Below, piece by piece: positions 1 through 5,023 of a stretch of 5,023 nt of DNA (positions are counted from its first letter, which is position 1; each line of letters opens with the position of its first letter). A program made the translations under genes and the position numbers. This DNA is from CAZRDB01 sp964598695 (GTDB lineage: Bacteria; Armatimonadota; Zipacnadia; UBA1398): NCBI GenBank assembly GCA_964598695.1, contig CAZRDB010000267.1, positions 1 through 5,023 of the forward strand, given 5' to 3'. The notes beneath the pieces were generated by a model. That model had not been told where the DNA came from. It saw only the letters and a program-made list of their open reading frames with translations, and made no database searches.

Positions 1-112
1 GCCGCTCGGCCAGGCAATCCTCGGCAAGCGCGAGGGCGACACGGTCGAGATGACGGTCGGCGAGGAGACCGCGCTCGTCGAGATCGTCTCCGTCCGGACG
101 AAGCTTCCGTAG
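1..112 (+). CDS. Transcription elongation factor GreA/GreB family, C-terminal end (5' truncated)
   Basis: Reading from base 2, the frame encodes 36 residues ending at a TAG at 110-112. The peptide begins PLGQAILGKREGDTVEM and continues to ...VEIVSVRTKLP. This matches the end of the FKBP-like C-terminal domain of Gre factors, where S-P-[LI]-[GA]-x-A-[LI]-[LI]-G-K-x-x-G-D-x-V is the family hallmark. Gre factors bind in the RNA polymerase secondary channel and stimulate cleavage of the backtracked transcript; the C-terminal domain docks on polymerase. The N-terminal coiled coil that carries the acidic catalytic tip lies outside the window. GreA, GreB and the related nucleoside diphosphate kinase regulator Rnk therefore cannot be told apart, and no symbol is given. 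The gene converges on the dehydrogenase gene, with a hairpin between them. Confidence 0.78.
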   Translation, partial: PLGQAILGKREGDTVEMTVGEETALVEIVSVRTKLP

Positions 113-122
113 TGCGGCCCGT

Positions 123-156
123 GCCGGAGCCCGGGCCGTCGGGCCCGGGCTCCGGC
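123..156. terminator. Perfect 15-bp GC hairpin between convergent genes, probable bidirectional terminator
   Basis: The arm GCCGGAGCCCGGGCC (123-137) is the exact reverse complement of 142-156, with the 4-base loop GTCG between them. It lies 10 bases after the Gre stop and 10 bases before the dehydrogenase stop on the other strand, which is where a shared terminator would be expected. No T-run follows on either strand, so it is not a textbook intrinsic terminator. T-poor hairpins at convergent gene ends are common in GC-rich bacteria and may end transcription or only protect 3' ends. The structure is seen in the sequence; the function is inferred. Confidence 0.68.
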
Positions 157-166
157 CGGCGATGCC

Positions 167-1171
167 TCAGACCGTCGCCCAGCGGATCAGCACGCCGAGG
201 AAGTCCTCGCTGCGATCCCAGATCATCCGGTAGGCCCGGTCGGCCTCCGCCCCCGCGAACTCGTGGGTCACGAGTTCGCGCCCCTGCAGCGCGGCGCTCT
301 CGACGAGCGAGAGCGTCGCCTCGAGCCGCGGTCGGGTCCAGCCGGCCATCCCCCAGCAGGTCAGCTCCTTGTCGTGGAGCCACTGGATGTTCATCAGGTG
401 CTCGCCCTCGGGGTGGTAGCCGTTCAGCACCAGGTGGCCCTCGTAGCGGAGCGCCGCGCAGGCCAGGTCGACGTTGCCGAGCAGCCCCACGGCCTCGTCG
501 ACCACGTCGAAGCCCTCCGGGTAGCGGGCGCGGATCCAGCCTCCCAGGTCCTCCTCGCGCGCGTTCACGACCTCGTCGGCCGAGACCGCCCGCGCGATCT
601 CGAGCCGCCGCGGCCGCCGCCCCGCGAGCACCACGTAGGCCCCGCGCGCCCGCAGCGCCTGTGCCGCCCAGTGGCCCACCAGGCCATCGCCGATGACCAG
701 GGCCCGCCAGCCGGGCTCCACCGGCGGGCGGTTGCCTCCGTTGTAGCCGACCTGGGTGAGGACCAAGCCGGCGGCATCGTCGCTCGCGACGCTCTCGGGC
801 AGCGGCAGGCATTGTCCCTGGTCGCAGACGGCGTACTCGGCATGGCTGCCCCAGGCCGAGGCGGGACTGCCCTCCAGCCGGCCGATCGTCGCGAAGACGC
901 GCTGGCCCGGCGTGACCTGGGTGACCCCCTGGCCCACGCGCTCGACCCAGCCGACGCGCTGGTAGCCCGGCACGATCGGGAACCGGTAGGCCGGTGGACG
1001 GCCCGGGCTGTGGAAACGGCCCGACCACACCCAGCTCTCGGTCCCGTTGCTCACGATACAGGCCTCGTTGCGCACGAGCACCTCGCCCGGCCCCGGGTCG
1101 GGGACCTCGACCGCGCCCAGCTCGACCTGGCCCGGACCCGTGAAGACCACACCTCTGCACCGCGTCGGCAT
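167..1171 (-). CDS. Zinc-independent medium-chain dehydrogenase/reductase (alcohol dehydrogenase-like)
   Basis: A complete 334-residue protein, the usual MDR length. An N-terminal GroES-like domain (about 1-150) carries GEVLVRNEACIVSNGTE at 29-45 and P-I-V-P-G-Y-Q at 65-71. The Rossmann domain follows, with the dinucleotide loop G-D-G-L-V-G at 161-166 and the basic stretch GRRPRR at 184-189 after the second strand, which hints at NADP(H). The segment FDVVDEAVG (221-229) and the end (about 268-334) fit the MDR fold. In zinc MDRs the catalytic metal is held by Cys in a C-G-T-D motif and His in G-H-E. Here these are S41-N-G-T-E and G69-Y-Q, and the four-Cys structural zinc loop is absent, so the enzyme is probably zinc-free. 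The S-N-G-T-E/W-S-G/V-P-G-Y pattern recalls BchC-type and related uncharacterised MDR reductases, but nothing nearby suggests bacteriochlorophyll synthesis. The substrate is unknown and the protein is expected to be cytoplasmic. It lies 42 bases after the upstream gene, a probable operon. The ATG at 1171 is backed by a purine-rich ribosome-binding site. Confidence 0.87.
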   Translation of the reverse strand: MPTRCRGVVFTGPGQVELGAVEVPDPGPGEVLVRNEACIVSNGTESWVWSGRFHSPGRPPAYRFPIVPGYQRVGWVERVGQGVTQVTPGQRVFATIGRLEGSPASAWGSHAEYAVCDQGQCLPLPESVASDDAAGLVLTQVGYNGGNRPPVEPGWRALVIGDGLVGHWAAQALRARGAYVVLAGRRPRRLEIARAVSADEVVNAREEDLGGWIRARYPEGFDVVDEAVGLLGNVDLACAALRYEGHLVLNGYHPEGEHLMNIQWLHDKELTCWGMAGWTRPRLEATLSLVESAALQGRELVTHEFAGAEADRAYRMIWDRSEDFLGVLIRWATV

Positions 1172-1175
1172 CGCG

Positions 1176-1190
1176 CTCCCTCTCTCCTCT
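1176..1190 (-). promoter_or_regulatory. Ribosome-binding region for the dehydrogenase gene
   Basis: On the - strand this reads AGAGGAGAGAGGGAG, followed by CGCG and the ATG at 1171. It contains two Shine-Dalgarno-like cores: GAGGAG, 12 bases from the start, and GGGAG, 4 bases from the start. It fixes the start at 1171. The region sits in the 42-base gap after the preceding gene, where no terminator hairpin is visible, which supports co-transcription. Confidence 0.6.
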
Positions 1191-1213
1191 GCGCCGTCAG
1201 GCCTCGAACTCCG

Positions 1214-3226
1214 CTACTCGCGCACCGGCTCGTCGGCATCGCCGGACTCGGCCCGCTCCGGGTGGGCCCGGGCGATCATGAAGTCGTCGAGCCGCCGCGT
1301 GATCTCTTCGATCACCTGGTCGCCGGCGCCGCTACGGACGAAGACGCACAGGATGTACTGGCGGTCGGGCCCGGTGATCAGGGCGGAGTCGTTCTGCTGG
1401 GGCGGGTACCAGCCGGACTTGCGGATGAAGCTCACGCCTCGCGGCAGCAGGGCGTGGACGATCTTGTTGTTGAGGATCCCGCAGACCGACTCGTCGAGGA
1501 AGATGCTCTCCATTCGCCGGCAGGCCTCGGGCGAGACCAGCAGGCCGTGGTCGAGCATCCAGTAGTAGCGGAGCACCTGGCGCGCGTTGACGCCGTGGCT
1601 CAGGTGGGCGACCGGGTCGCGGAACGTCTGCGCGTTGCCGCCCCAGTAGTAGCGGCCCGTCCACATCCCGCCGCCCCGCTCCTTGTCGTAGAGCCGGTAC
1701 CGCGGCGACTGCGCGATCTCGAGGATGCGGCCGATCCCGACCCTGCGCGCGATCTCGCCTGCCTCGGGCATCGAGGAGAGCCGGATCATCCGCGACATCG
1801 CCACCTCCATGTCGCGGGTGATCGCGAGCTTGCCGTTCGCCTCCTCCTCGAAGACGGCGAGGATGATCAGCAGCTTGCAGACGCACGCGGCGTACCGCAT
1901 GGTGTCGCCGCGGTACATGCCGTACTCGTCGGTGTGCGGGTCGCACAGCCCGACGGAGACCTGCTCCTCGGAGACGCGGTACCGGGCGCAGGCGGCCTTC
2001 ACGGCCGCCGCGACGGCGTCGTGGAACTCGGGGCTCTCGGGGGCGTCCCACAGAGGGTCCCAGCCGTCGTAGACCGGTGCGGTCAGACGGGCGCCGCGTG
2101 GGACGGCCTGGCCGGCGCGCTGGTGCTCGTAGGCCTCGGCAAGCTCGCTCACGAGCGCCTCACCGTGCTTACGGACGGGGACCCGCAGGTTGCGCAACCG
2201 CCGGCTCAGCGGCCACTCGACGCGTCCCAGGAAGGGGAGGCACTCGGCGTAGGCGGCCCGGTCGGCCTCGGAGTCGGCGATCAGCTCCGAGACGCGACGG
2301 AGGTAGAGGCCGCTCTCGAGGTAGCCCAGCTCGACCACCCGCCGGATTACGCCCGGGGCCATCGGCTGCTCATCATCGACGCGGGCGTTGCGGAGCAGGC
2401 AGACCGACCAGGCGCGCGTGAGGCCGGCCTCGCTGCCGTGGTGCTCCTCGGCGCGCGCGTAGCCCTCGGCCTCGAGGGCATCGGCGTAGGCGCCCAGCCA
2501 GGCGCGAACGCCGGCCCGGGCCGCGGTCCCGTCCTCCTCAGGGTAGACGAGTGCGCGGGCCTCGCCGTAGGTGCGCACCCGCAGCCCGGCGCGCGGACTC
2601 CACTCCTCGGTCAGCAGCGAGCACGGGTAGTAGGCGTCGGGCATGGGGTCGGCGGGGAACGCGGCCCAGGCCGGGGTCGCGGTGGGTGCGGCCGCGTCGG
2701 CGAGCGGGCCGAACTCGATCTCCGGCGTCGCCAGCCCTTGCCGCTTGCGGCGCTCGGCTGGGGTGAGCCCGGCCAGCGGGTCGGCACGGGCCTGGTCGAT
2801 CAGAGCCCGGAGCGCCTCGTCGATGGCTGCCTCGCGGATCCGGACCGTCGTGCCCCAGCCATCGCGCGCCCCGGCGAGCCAGACCGGCACACCGGCCCGG
2901 GCGATCAGCACGGGGGCGCGGCCAACGAGGCAGTCCTCGCGCGTGAAACGCAGGGCCCGGGCGTCTTCAACCGAGGCACAATGGACAAAAGGAGCGTCTA
3001 TCTGCCAGGAACGCGCCACGCCGAGCAACAGGTCGCCGTCCCGCAGATCGCGGACGGGCAGCCGGAGGCGCACCTCGCCCGGCCGCGCTTCCGCGCCCTG
3101 CTCGGCCGGGGCAACCCGAACGGCCAGGCAGCCCGGAGCGGCCGGCGGCCGGGCGGGCGCCGCGCGGAGCGGCATGACTGCGAAGAGCAGCATGAGCGCT
3201 GCCATGGGAACACGCACGATGCGCAT
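1214..3226 (-). CDS. Exported protein with C-terminal class A beta-lactamase-like domain, nucleophile Ser replaced by Cys
   Basis: A 670-residue protein. The ATG at 3226 is chosen because GGGAG lies 7 bases upstream and a signal peptide follows at once (MRIVRVPMAALMLLFAVMPL, then RAAPA, cleavage near 22-25). An upstream ATG at 3253 also has a purine-rich leader. The ATG at 3409 adds a low-complexity Arg/Pro/Gly stretch and is unlikely. Residues about 26-390 match no family I recognise. Residues about 396-650 resemble PF13354-type beta-lactamase-like proteins: R-Y-A-A-C448-V-C-K451 stands where A-S-x-x-K is expected, MIRLSSMPEAGEIARRVG (480-497) covers the S-D-N region, LLVSPEACRRM resembles the L-x-S-P-E-A segment, and K603-S-G-W is the K-T/S-G motif before NDSALI. 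The family includes penicillin-cleaving enzymes and uncharacterised exported serine hydrolases that act in the periplasm. The Cys and the S-S-M motif make beta-lactamase activity doubtful; this could be a Cys-Lys hydrolase or acyltransferase, or a pseudoenzyme. About 13 Cys residues are present, many for an exported protein. The stop is TAG at 1214-1216. Confidence 0.82.
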   Translation of the reverse strand: MRIVRVPMAALMLLFAVMPLRAAPARPPAAPGCLAVRVAPAEQGAEARPGEVRLRLPVRDLRDGDLLLGVARSWQIDAPFVHCASVEDARALRFTREDCLVGRAPVLIARAGVPVWLAGARDGWGTTVRIREAAIDEALRALIDQARADPLAGLTPAERRKRQGLATPEIEFGPLADAAAPTATPAWAAFPADPMPDAYYPCSLLTEEWSPRAGLRVRTYGEARALVYPEEDGTAARAGVRAWLGAYADALEAEGYARAEEHHGSEAGLTRAWSVCLLRNARVDDEQPMAPGVIRRVVELGYLESGLYLRRVSELIADSEADRAAYAECLPFLGRVEWPLSRRLRNLRVPVRKHGEALVSELAEAYEHQRAGQAVPRGARLTAPVYDGWDPLWDAPESPEFHDAVAAAVKAACARYRVSEEQVSVGLCDPHTDEYGMYRGDTMRYAACVCKLLIILAVFEEEANGKLAITRDMEVAMSRMIRLSSMPEAGEIARRVGIGRILEIAQSPRYRLYDKERGGGMWTGRYYWGGNAQTFRDPVAHLSHGVNARQVLRYYWMLDHGLLVSPEACRRMESIFLDESVCGILNNKIVHALLPRGVSFIRKSGWYPPQQNDSALITGPDRQYILCVFVRSGAGDQVIEEITRRLDDFMIARAHPERAESGDADEPVRE

Positions 3227-3251
3227 GGACCAACTCCCGATCGTCGGGTCC
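3227..3251 (-). promoter_or_regulatory. Shine-Dalgarno site inside a potential start-proximal hairpin
   Basis: The - strand reads GGACCCGACGATCGGGAG then TTGGTCC, immediately followed by the ATG at 3226. GGGAG (3234-3238) is the Shine-Dalgarno sequence, 7 bases from the start. CCCGA (3244-3248) can pair with TCGGG (3236-3240), burying three of the five Shine-Dalgarno bases. GGACC (3247-3251) and GGTCC (3227-3231) form an overlapping outer stem next to the start codon. Such pairing could limit ribosome access. The site supports the start choice; the regulatory role is inferred. Confidence 0.5.
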
Positions 3252-3266
3252 ATCCCTCCACCTGGC

Positions 3267-3336
3267 TGATTCGGGAGGCCGGGCCGCGACCCTGCCTGGC
3301 GCCCCCGCAAGGGAAGGGCCGCTTCCGCCCGAATCA
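3267..3336 (-). promoter_or_regulatory. 70-base inverted-repeat element, possible structured leader or operator pair
   Basis: TGATTCGGG (3267-3275) and CCCGAATCA (3328-3336) are exact reverse complements 52 bases apart. Read on the - strand, the spacer holds two further helices. GGAAG/CTTCC encloses a 5-base loop. AGGCAGGG/CCCGGCCT encloses a 6-base loop and has one A-G mismatch. Together they would make a closed three-way-junction-like fold lying 15 bases upstream of the ribosome-binding-site hairpin of the beta-lactamase-like gene. No known riboswitch consensus is recognised. The same pairing is possible on the + strand, and the 9-base arms could instead be protein-binding half sites, about 61 bases centre to centre, in this divergent promoter region. 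No convincing -35/-10 promoter boxes are seen. Confidence 0.35.
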
Positions 3337-3358
3337 ACGAAGTGGTGTGTGTGGACAC

Positions 3359-3407
3359 GCGGCCTCCCGCAGGCCGCCGGCCACGCCGGGTTCCGACCGG
3401 CGCGGCC
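3359..3407 (+). promoter_or_regulatory. Two adjacent hairpins in the leader of the Fn3 protein gene
   Basis: The first hairpin pairs GCGGCCT (3359-3365) with AGGCCGC (3371-3377) around a 5-base loop. The second pairs 3379-3389 with 3397-3407: GGCC-A-CGCCGG against CCGGCG-C-GGCC, 10 of 11 pairs, loop GTTCCGA. Only one base separates them, and the second ends 23 bases before the ATG at 3431. They may shape the 5' leader of the mRNA, mark a protein-binding site, or be chance GC palindromes. No T-run follows, so a terminator reading is weak. Confidence 0.35.
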
Positions 3408-3430
3408 ACCCAGGACAGGGCGTGACCAGG

Positions 3431-5023
3431 ATGATGAGCGCTGTTCGGGGCCTCGTGGGGGCAGGGGTAGTAGCGTTGCTGCTTGCGCCGAGCGCGTGGG
3501 CGGCGCCGCCCGGCGCGCTCCTGCTGGGCGCGGGCTGCGCCGTGGGGCAGAGCCCGGACGTGGCGCCGAGCCCGCCGAGCAACGTGGCCGCCACAGACAC
3601 GCCGAACGACACCGGCGGGTCGATCACGGTCACGTTCAGCCTCTCTGGCGACGATGGAGCGGGCGCGGCCGACGTGGTCGACTACGCGATCTACCGTGGG
3701 AGCGTCGATCCGGGCGACCCGCCGAGCCTCGGCGTGCTGGTCGGGACCGTGCCCAACGGCACCGAGCTGTTCCTCGACAACACCACGGTCGACGGCAACT
3801 CCTACTACTACCGGGTGGTCGCGCGGGACGCCTCATTCACCTCGTCGGCCGCGGGACCGGCCGGGCCGGTCACCTCACGCGACAACCGCCCTCCCGGCCC
3901 GGTGACGGGCGTGATCGCGGCCGACGTGCCCGCCGACCAGGGCGGGAGCGTGGCGCTCACCTGGCAACTCTCGGGCGACGACGGGGCGGGCAACCACCTC
4001 GTGACGGCCTACGCGATCTTCCGGCGGGCCTCCGAGGCGGACGCCTGGACGCGCGTCGCGACGATTCCGGCGGGAACCACGAGTACGGTCGACTCCTCGA
4101 TCCCGAAGAACCTGCCGCACCAGTACATGATCCGGGCGCTCAACGTCGCCATCGAGTCGGTCGACTCGAACACCACGGCATCGGTCGCCGGTTGGGACAA
4201 CATCAACCCGCAGGCCGCCCCCCAGGTCACGGCCGAGGACGAAGCGCCCGACCAGGGCACGTCGATCCTCGTCTACTGGGCCCTCTCGCCCGACGACGGC
4301 GACGGCGCGAACGATGTCCTCCAGTACCGCGTTCTTCGCTCGACGGTCGCGGGCTACGCGGGCGAGCTGATCGGCACGGCCGCGGCCGGCAGCGGCTTCT
4401 ACCGCGACACCGCGGTCGTCGACCAAGTGGAGTACTACTACACGGTCCAGGCCTACGACGGCTACCTGGTCTCCTCGCTCTCGCCTCAGACTGCGGCGGT
4501 CCAGAGCCTCGACAACCTCCCGCCCCGCAAGCCGTGGAGCGCCAACGCGATCGACACCCCGAACGACAACGGCGGATCGGTCACGGTGACCTGGAATCTC
4601 TCGCAGGATGACGGCGCGGGCGCCGACGACGTCGCCTGGTACCTGATCTACCGGTCGCCCTCGAACCCCGTCGGCGCCGACCTGGGCACGAAGGTCGGCC
4701 AGGTGCTCGGCGGCGTGAAGACCTACCTCGACCTCAACATCGCGGATGGGGTGGACTACTACTACACGGTCGTGGCCCAGGACGGCTCGAACGCCTCCGA
4801 GCCGTCGAACACCGTCGGTCCCGTCCGCGCGGCCGACAACCGCCCGCCGGGCGTTCCGCCGTCGCTCAGCGCCGCGGTGACCTCGCTGCCGGGGCAGGAC
4901 GCCCGGATCCTCGTGCAGTGGGAGGGATCGCCGGACGATGTCCCCTCGGGCGATGTGACGCAGTACCTGCTGTACCGCAGCACGAACGAGGAGACCTTCG
5001 GGGAGCATCTCGTGTTCCTCACT
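3431..5023 (+). CDS. Secreted tandem fibronectin type III repeat protein (3' truncated by window end)
   Basis: The frame is open from the ATG at 3431 to the last base, 531 residues with no stop. An ATG follows at once (3434). An in-frame GTG at 3422 with AGGA six bases upstream (3412-3415) is a real alternative start, adding three residues. The protein opens with a signal peptide (hydrophobic core about 8-19, probable cleavage after A-W-A at 22-24). A Cys at 36 after L-G-A-G is a poor lipobox, so lipoprotein anchoring is unlikely. From about residue 47 the protein is a chain of beta-sandwich domains of about 105 residues with Fn3 hallmarks: a Trp or Phe in strand B (V-T-W), Y-x-I-Y-R in strand C, and Y-Y-Y-x-V-x-A-x-D in strand F (125-133, 335-343, 443-451). 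Domains are joined by D-N-x-x-P linkers. Fn3 chains in exported bacterial proteins act as spacers or adhesion and carbohydrate-binding modules. No catalytic domain or surface anchor is visible, and one may follow outside the window. It is transcribed divergently from the beta-lactamase-like gene. Confidence 0.88.
   Translation, partial: MMSAVRGLVGAGVVALLLAPSAWAAPPGALLLGAGCAVGQSPDVAPSPPSNVAATDTPNDTGGSITVTFSLSGDDGAGAADVVDYAIYRGSVDPGDPPSLGVLVGTVPNGTELFLDNTTVDGNSYYYRVVARDASFTSSAAGPAGPVTSRDNRPPGPVTGVIAADVPADQGGSVALTWQLSGDDGAGNHLVTAYAIFRRASEADAWTRVATIPAGTTSTVDSSIPKNLPHQYMIRALNVAIESVDSNTTASVAGWDNINPQAAPQVTAEDEAPDQGTSILVYWALSPDDGDGANDVLQYRVLRSTVAGYAGELIGTAAAGSGFYRDTAVVDQVEYYYTVQAYDGYLVSSLSPQTAAVQSLDNLPPRKPWSANAIDTPNDNGGSVTVTWNLSQDDGAGADDVAWYLIYRSPSNPVGADLGTKVGQVLGGVKTYLDLNIADGVDYYYTVVAQDGSNASEPSNTVGPVRAADNRPPGVPPSLSAAVTSLPGQDARILVQWEGSPDDVPSGDVTQYLLYRSTNEETFGEHLVFLT
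3569..5023 (+). repeat. Four complete and one partial Fn3 domain repeats in the protein
   Basis: Domain boundaries taken at the D-N linkers are 3569-3880, 3881-4195, 4196-4510, 4511-4834 and 4835 to the window end. The linker Asp residues are 151, 256, 361 and 469, giving periods of 105, 105 and 108 residues. Each domain has an Asp-rich loop after strand B: SGDDGAGAAD (72-81), SGDDGAGN (181-188), SPDDGDGAND (286-295), SQDDGAGADD (391-400) and SPDDVPSGD (500-508). Four of the five also have a D/Q/N-x-G-x-S-[IV] approach to that strand; the fifth has a Q-D-A-R-I version. The repeats are diverged at DNA level, so this is a protein-domain repeat rather than a DNA tandem repeat. Confidence 0.85.

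Noticed and set aside
112..696. A 194-residue + strand frame antisense to the dehydrogenase
   Set aside because: The product is almost entirely Arg, Pro, Ser, Gly and Ala, and the opposite strand encodes a convincing MDR protein.
1047..1565. A 172-residue + strand frame across the gap between the two - strand genes
   Set aside because: It is Ser/Arg/Thr-rich, antisense to two supported genes, and shows no motif.
1332..2051. A 239-residue - strand frame inside the beta-lactamase-like gene
   Set aside because: An Arg-rich shadow in another frame; the beta-lactamase motifs are in the longer frame.
1214..3226. Call as an antibiotic-resistance beta-lactamase
   Set aside because: The nucleophilic Ser is Cys and the S-D-N motif is S-S-M, so resistance activity cannot be claimed.
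3227..3409. N-terminal extension of the beta-lactamase-like protein to the ATG at 3409
   Set aside because: The extra 61 residues are low-complexity and would place the signal peptide internally. A Shine-Dalgarno sequence sits before the ATG at 3226.
3521..3538. Lipoprotein signal (L-G-A-G-C) in the Fn3 protein
   Set aside because: The -3 position is Gly rather than Leu/Val/Ile, and the Cys lies 12 residues beyond a good signal peptidase I site (A-W-A).
3349..4611. A 420-residue + strand open frame overlapping the Fn3 gene
   Set aside because: The product is Arg/Gly/Pro/Ala-rich low-complexity sequence with no domain. The overlapping frame starting at 3431 has a signal peptide and clear Fn3 repeats. 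It is a GC-rich shadow.
3875..5008. A 377-residue - strand open frame antisense to the Fn3 gene
   Set aside because: The repeated V/R/D/G-rich product mirrors the antisense of the Fn3 repeats and has no recognisable fold.
1..5023. CRISPR array, tRNA/rRNA genes, insertion sequence or phage attachment site
   Set aside because: I saw no short regularly spaced direct repeats, no RNA-gene signatures, no transposase frame and no terminal inverted repeats with target duplications.

Overview
The window is very GC-rich (roughly 70% by eye). It holds four protein-coding genes, two of them complete, in a convergent-then-divergent layout. Every long stretch is explained by a GC-rich bacterial gene with strong G/C third-position bias. 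Two of the proteins carry export signals, and the window contains no mobile element, tRNA, rRNA or CRISPR array. The combination of secreted fibronectin-type-III repeat proteins, a divergent beta-lactamase-fold protein and a zinc-less MDR dehydrogenase suggests an uncultured, deep-branching GC-rich bacterial phylum (for example Armatimonadota, Eisenbacteria-like or Planctomycetota-like lineages). The sequence alone does not let me name the taxon.

Layout. (1) Bases 1-112, + strand: the last 36 codons of a GreA/GreB-type transcription elongation factor. (2) Bases 123-156: a perfect 15-bp GC hairpin with a 4-base loop between two convergent genes, probably a shared transcription end. (3) Bases 167-1171, - strand: a complete medium-chain dehydrogenase/reductase that lacks the usual catalytic zinc ligands. 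(4) Bases 1214-3226, - strand: a secreted protein of 670 residues. It has an unrecognised N-terminal region of about 370 residues followed by a class A beta-lactamase-like domain. The nucleophilic Ser of the S-x-x-K motif is replaced by Cys (C-V-C-K). This gene and the dehydrogenase are 42 bases apart on the same strand and look like an operon. (5) Bases 3227-3430: a 204-base divergent intergenic region unusually rich in inverted repeats. It includes a 70-base element closed by a 9-bp stem, a hairpin over the ribosome-binding site of gene 4, and two adjacent hairpins ahead of gene 6. (6) Bases 3431 to the window end, + strand: the first 531 residues of a secreted protein made of tandem fibronectin type III domains of about 105 residues. 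It runs off the right edge.

How the parts relate: the Gre factor is housekeeping and unrelated to the rest. The beta-lactamase-like protein and the dehydrogenase are probably co-transcribed, but no joint pathway can be inferred. The Fn3 protein is divergently transcribed from the same intergenic region as the beta-lactamase-like gene. Both encode exported proteins and could share regulation. The points most worth following are the Ser-to-Cys substitution in the beta-lactamase fold and the possible structured leader in front of that gene.
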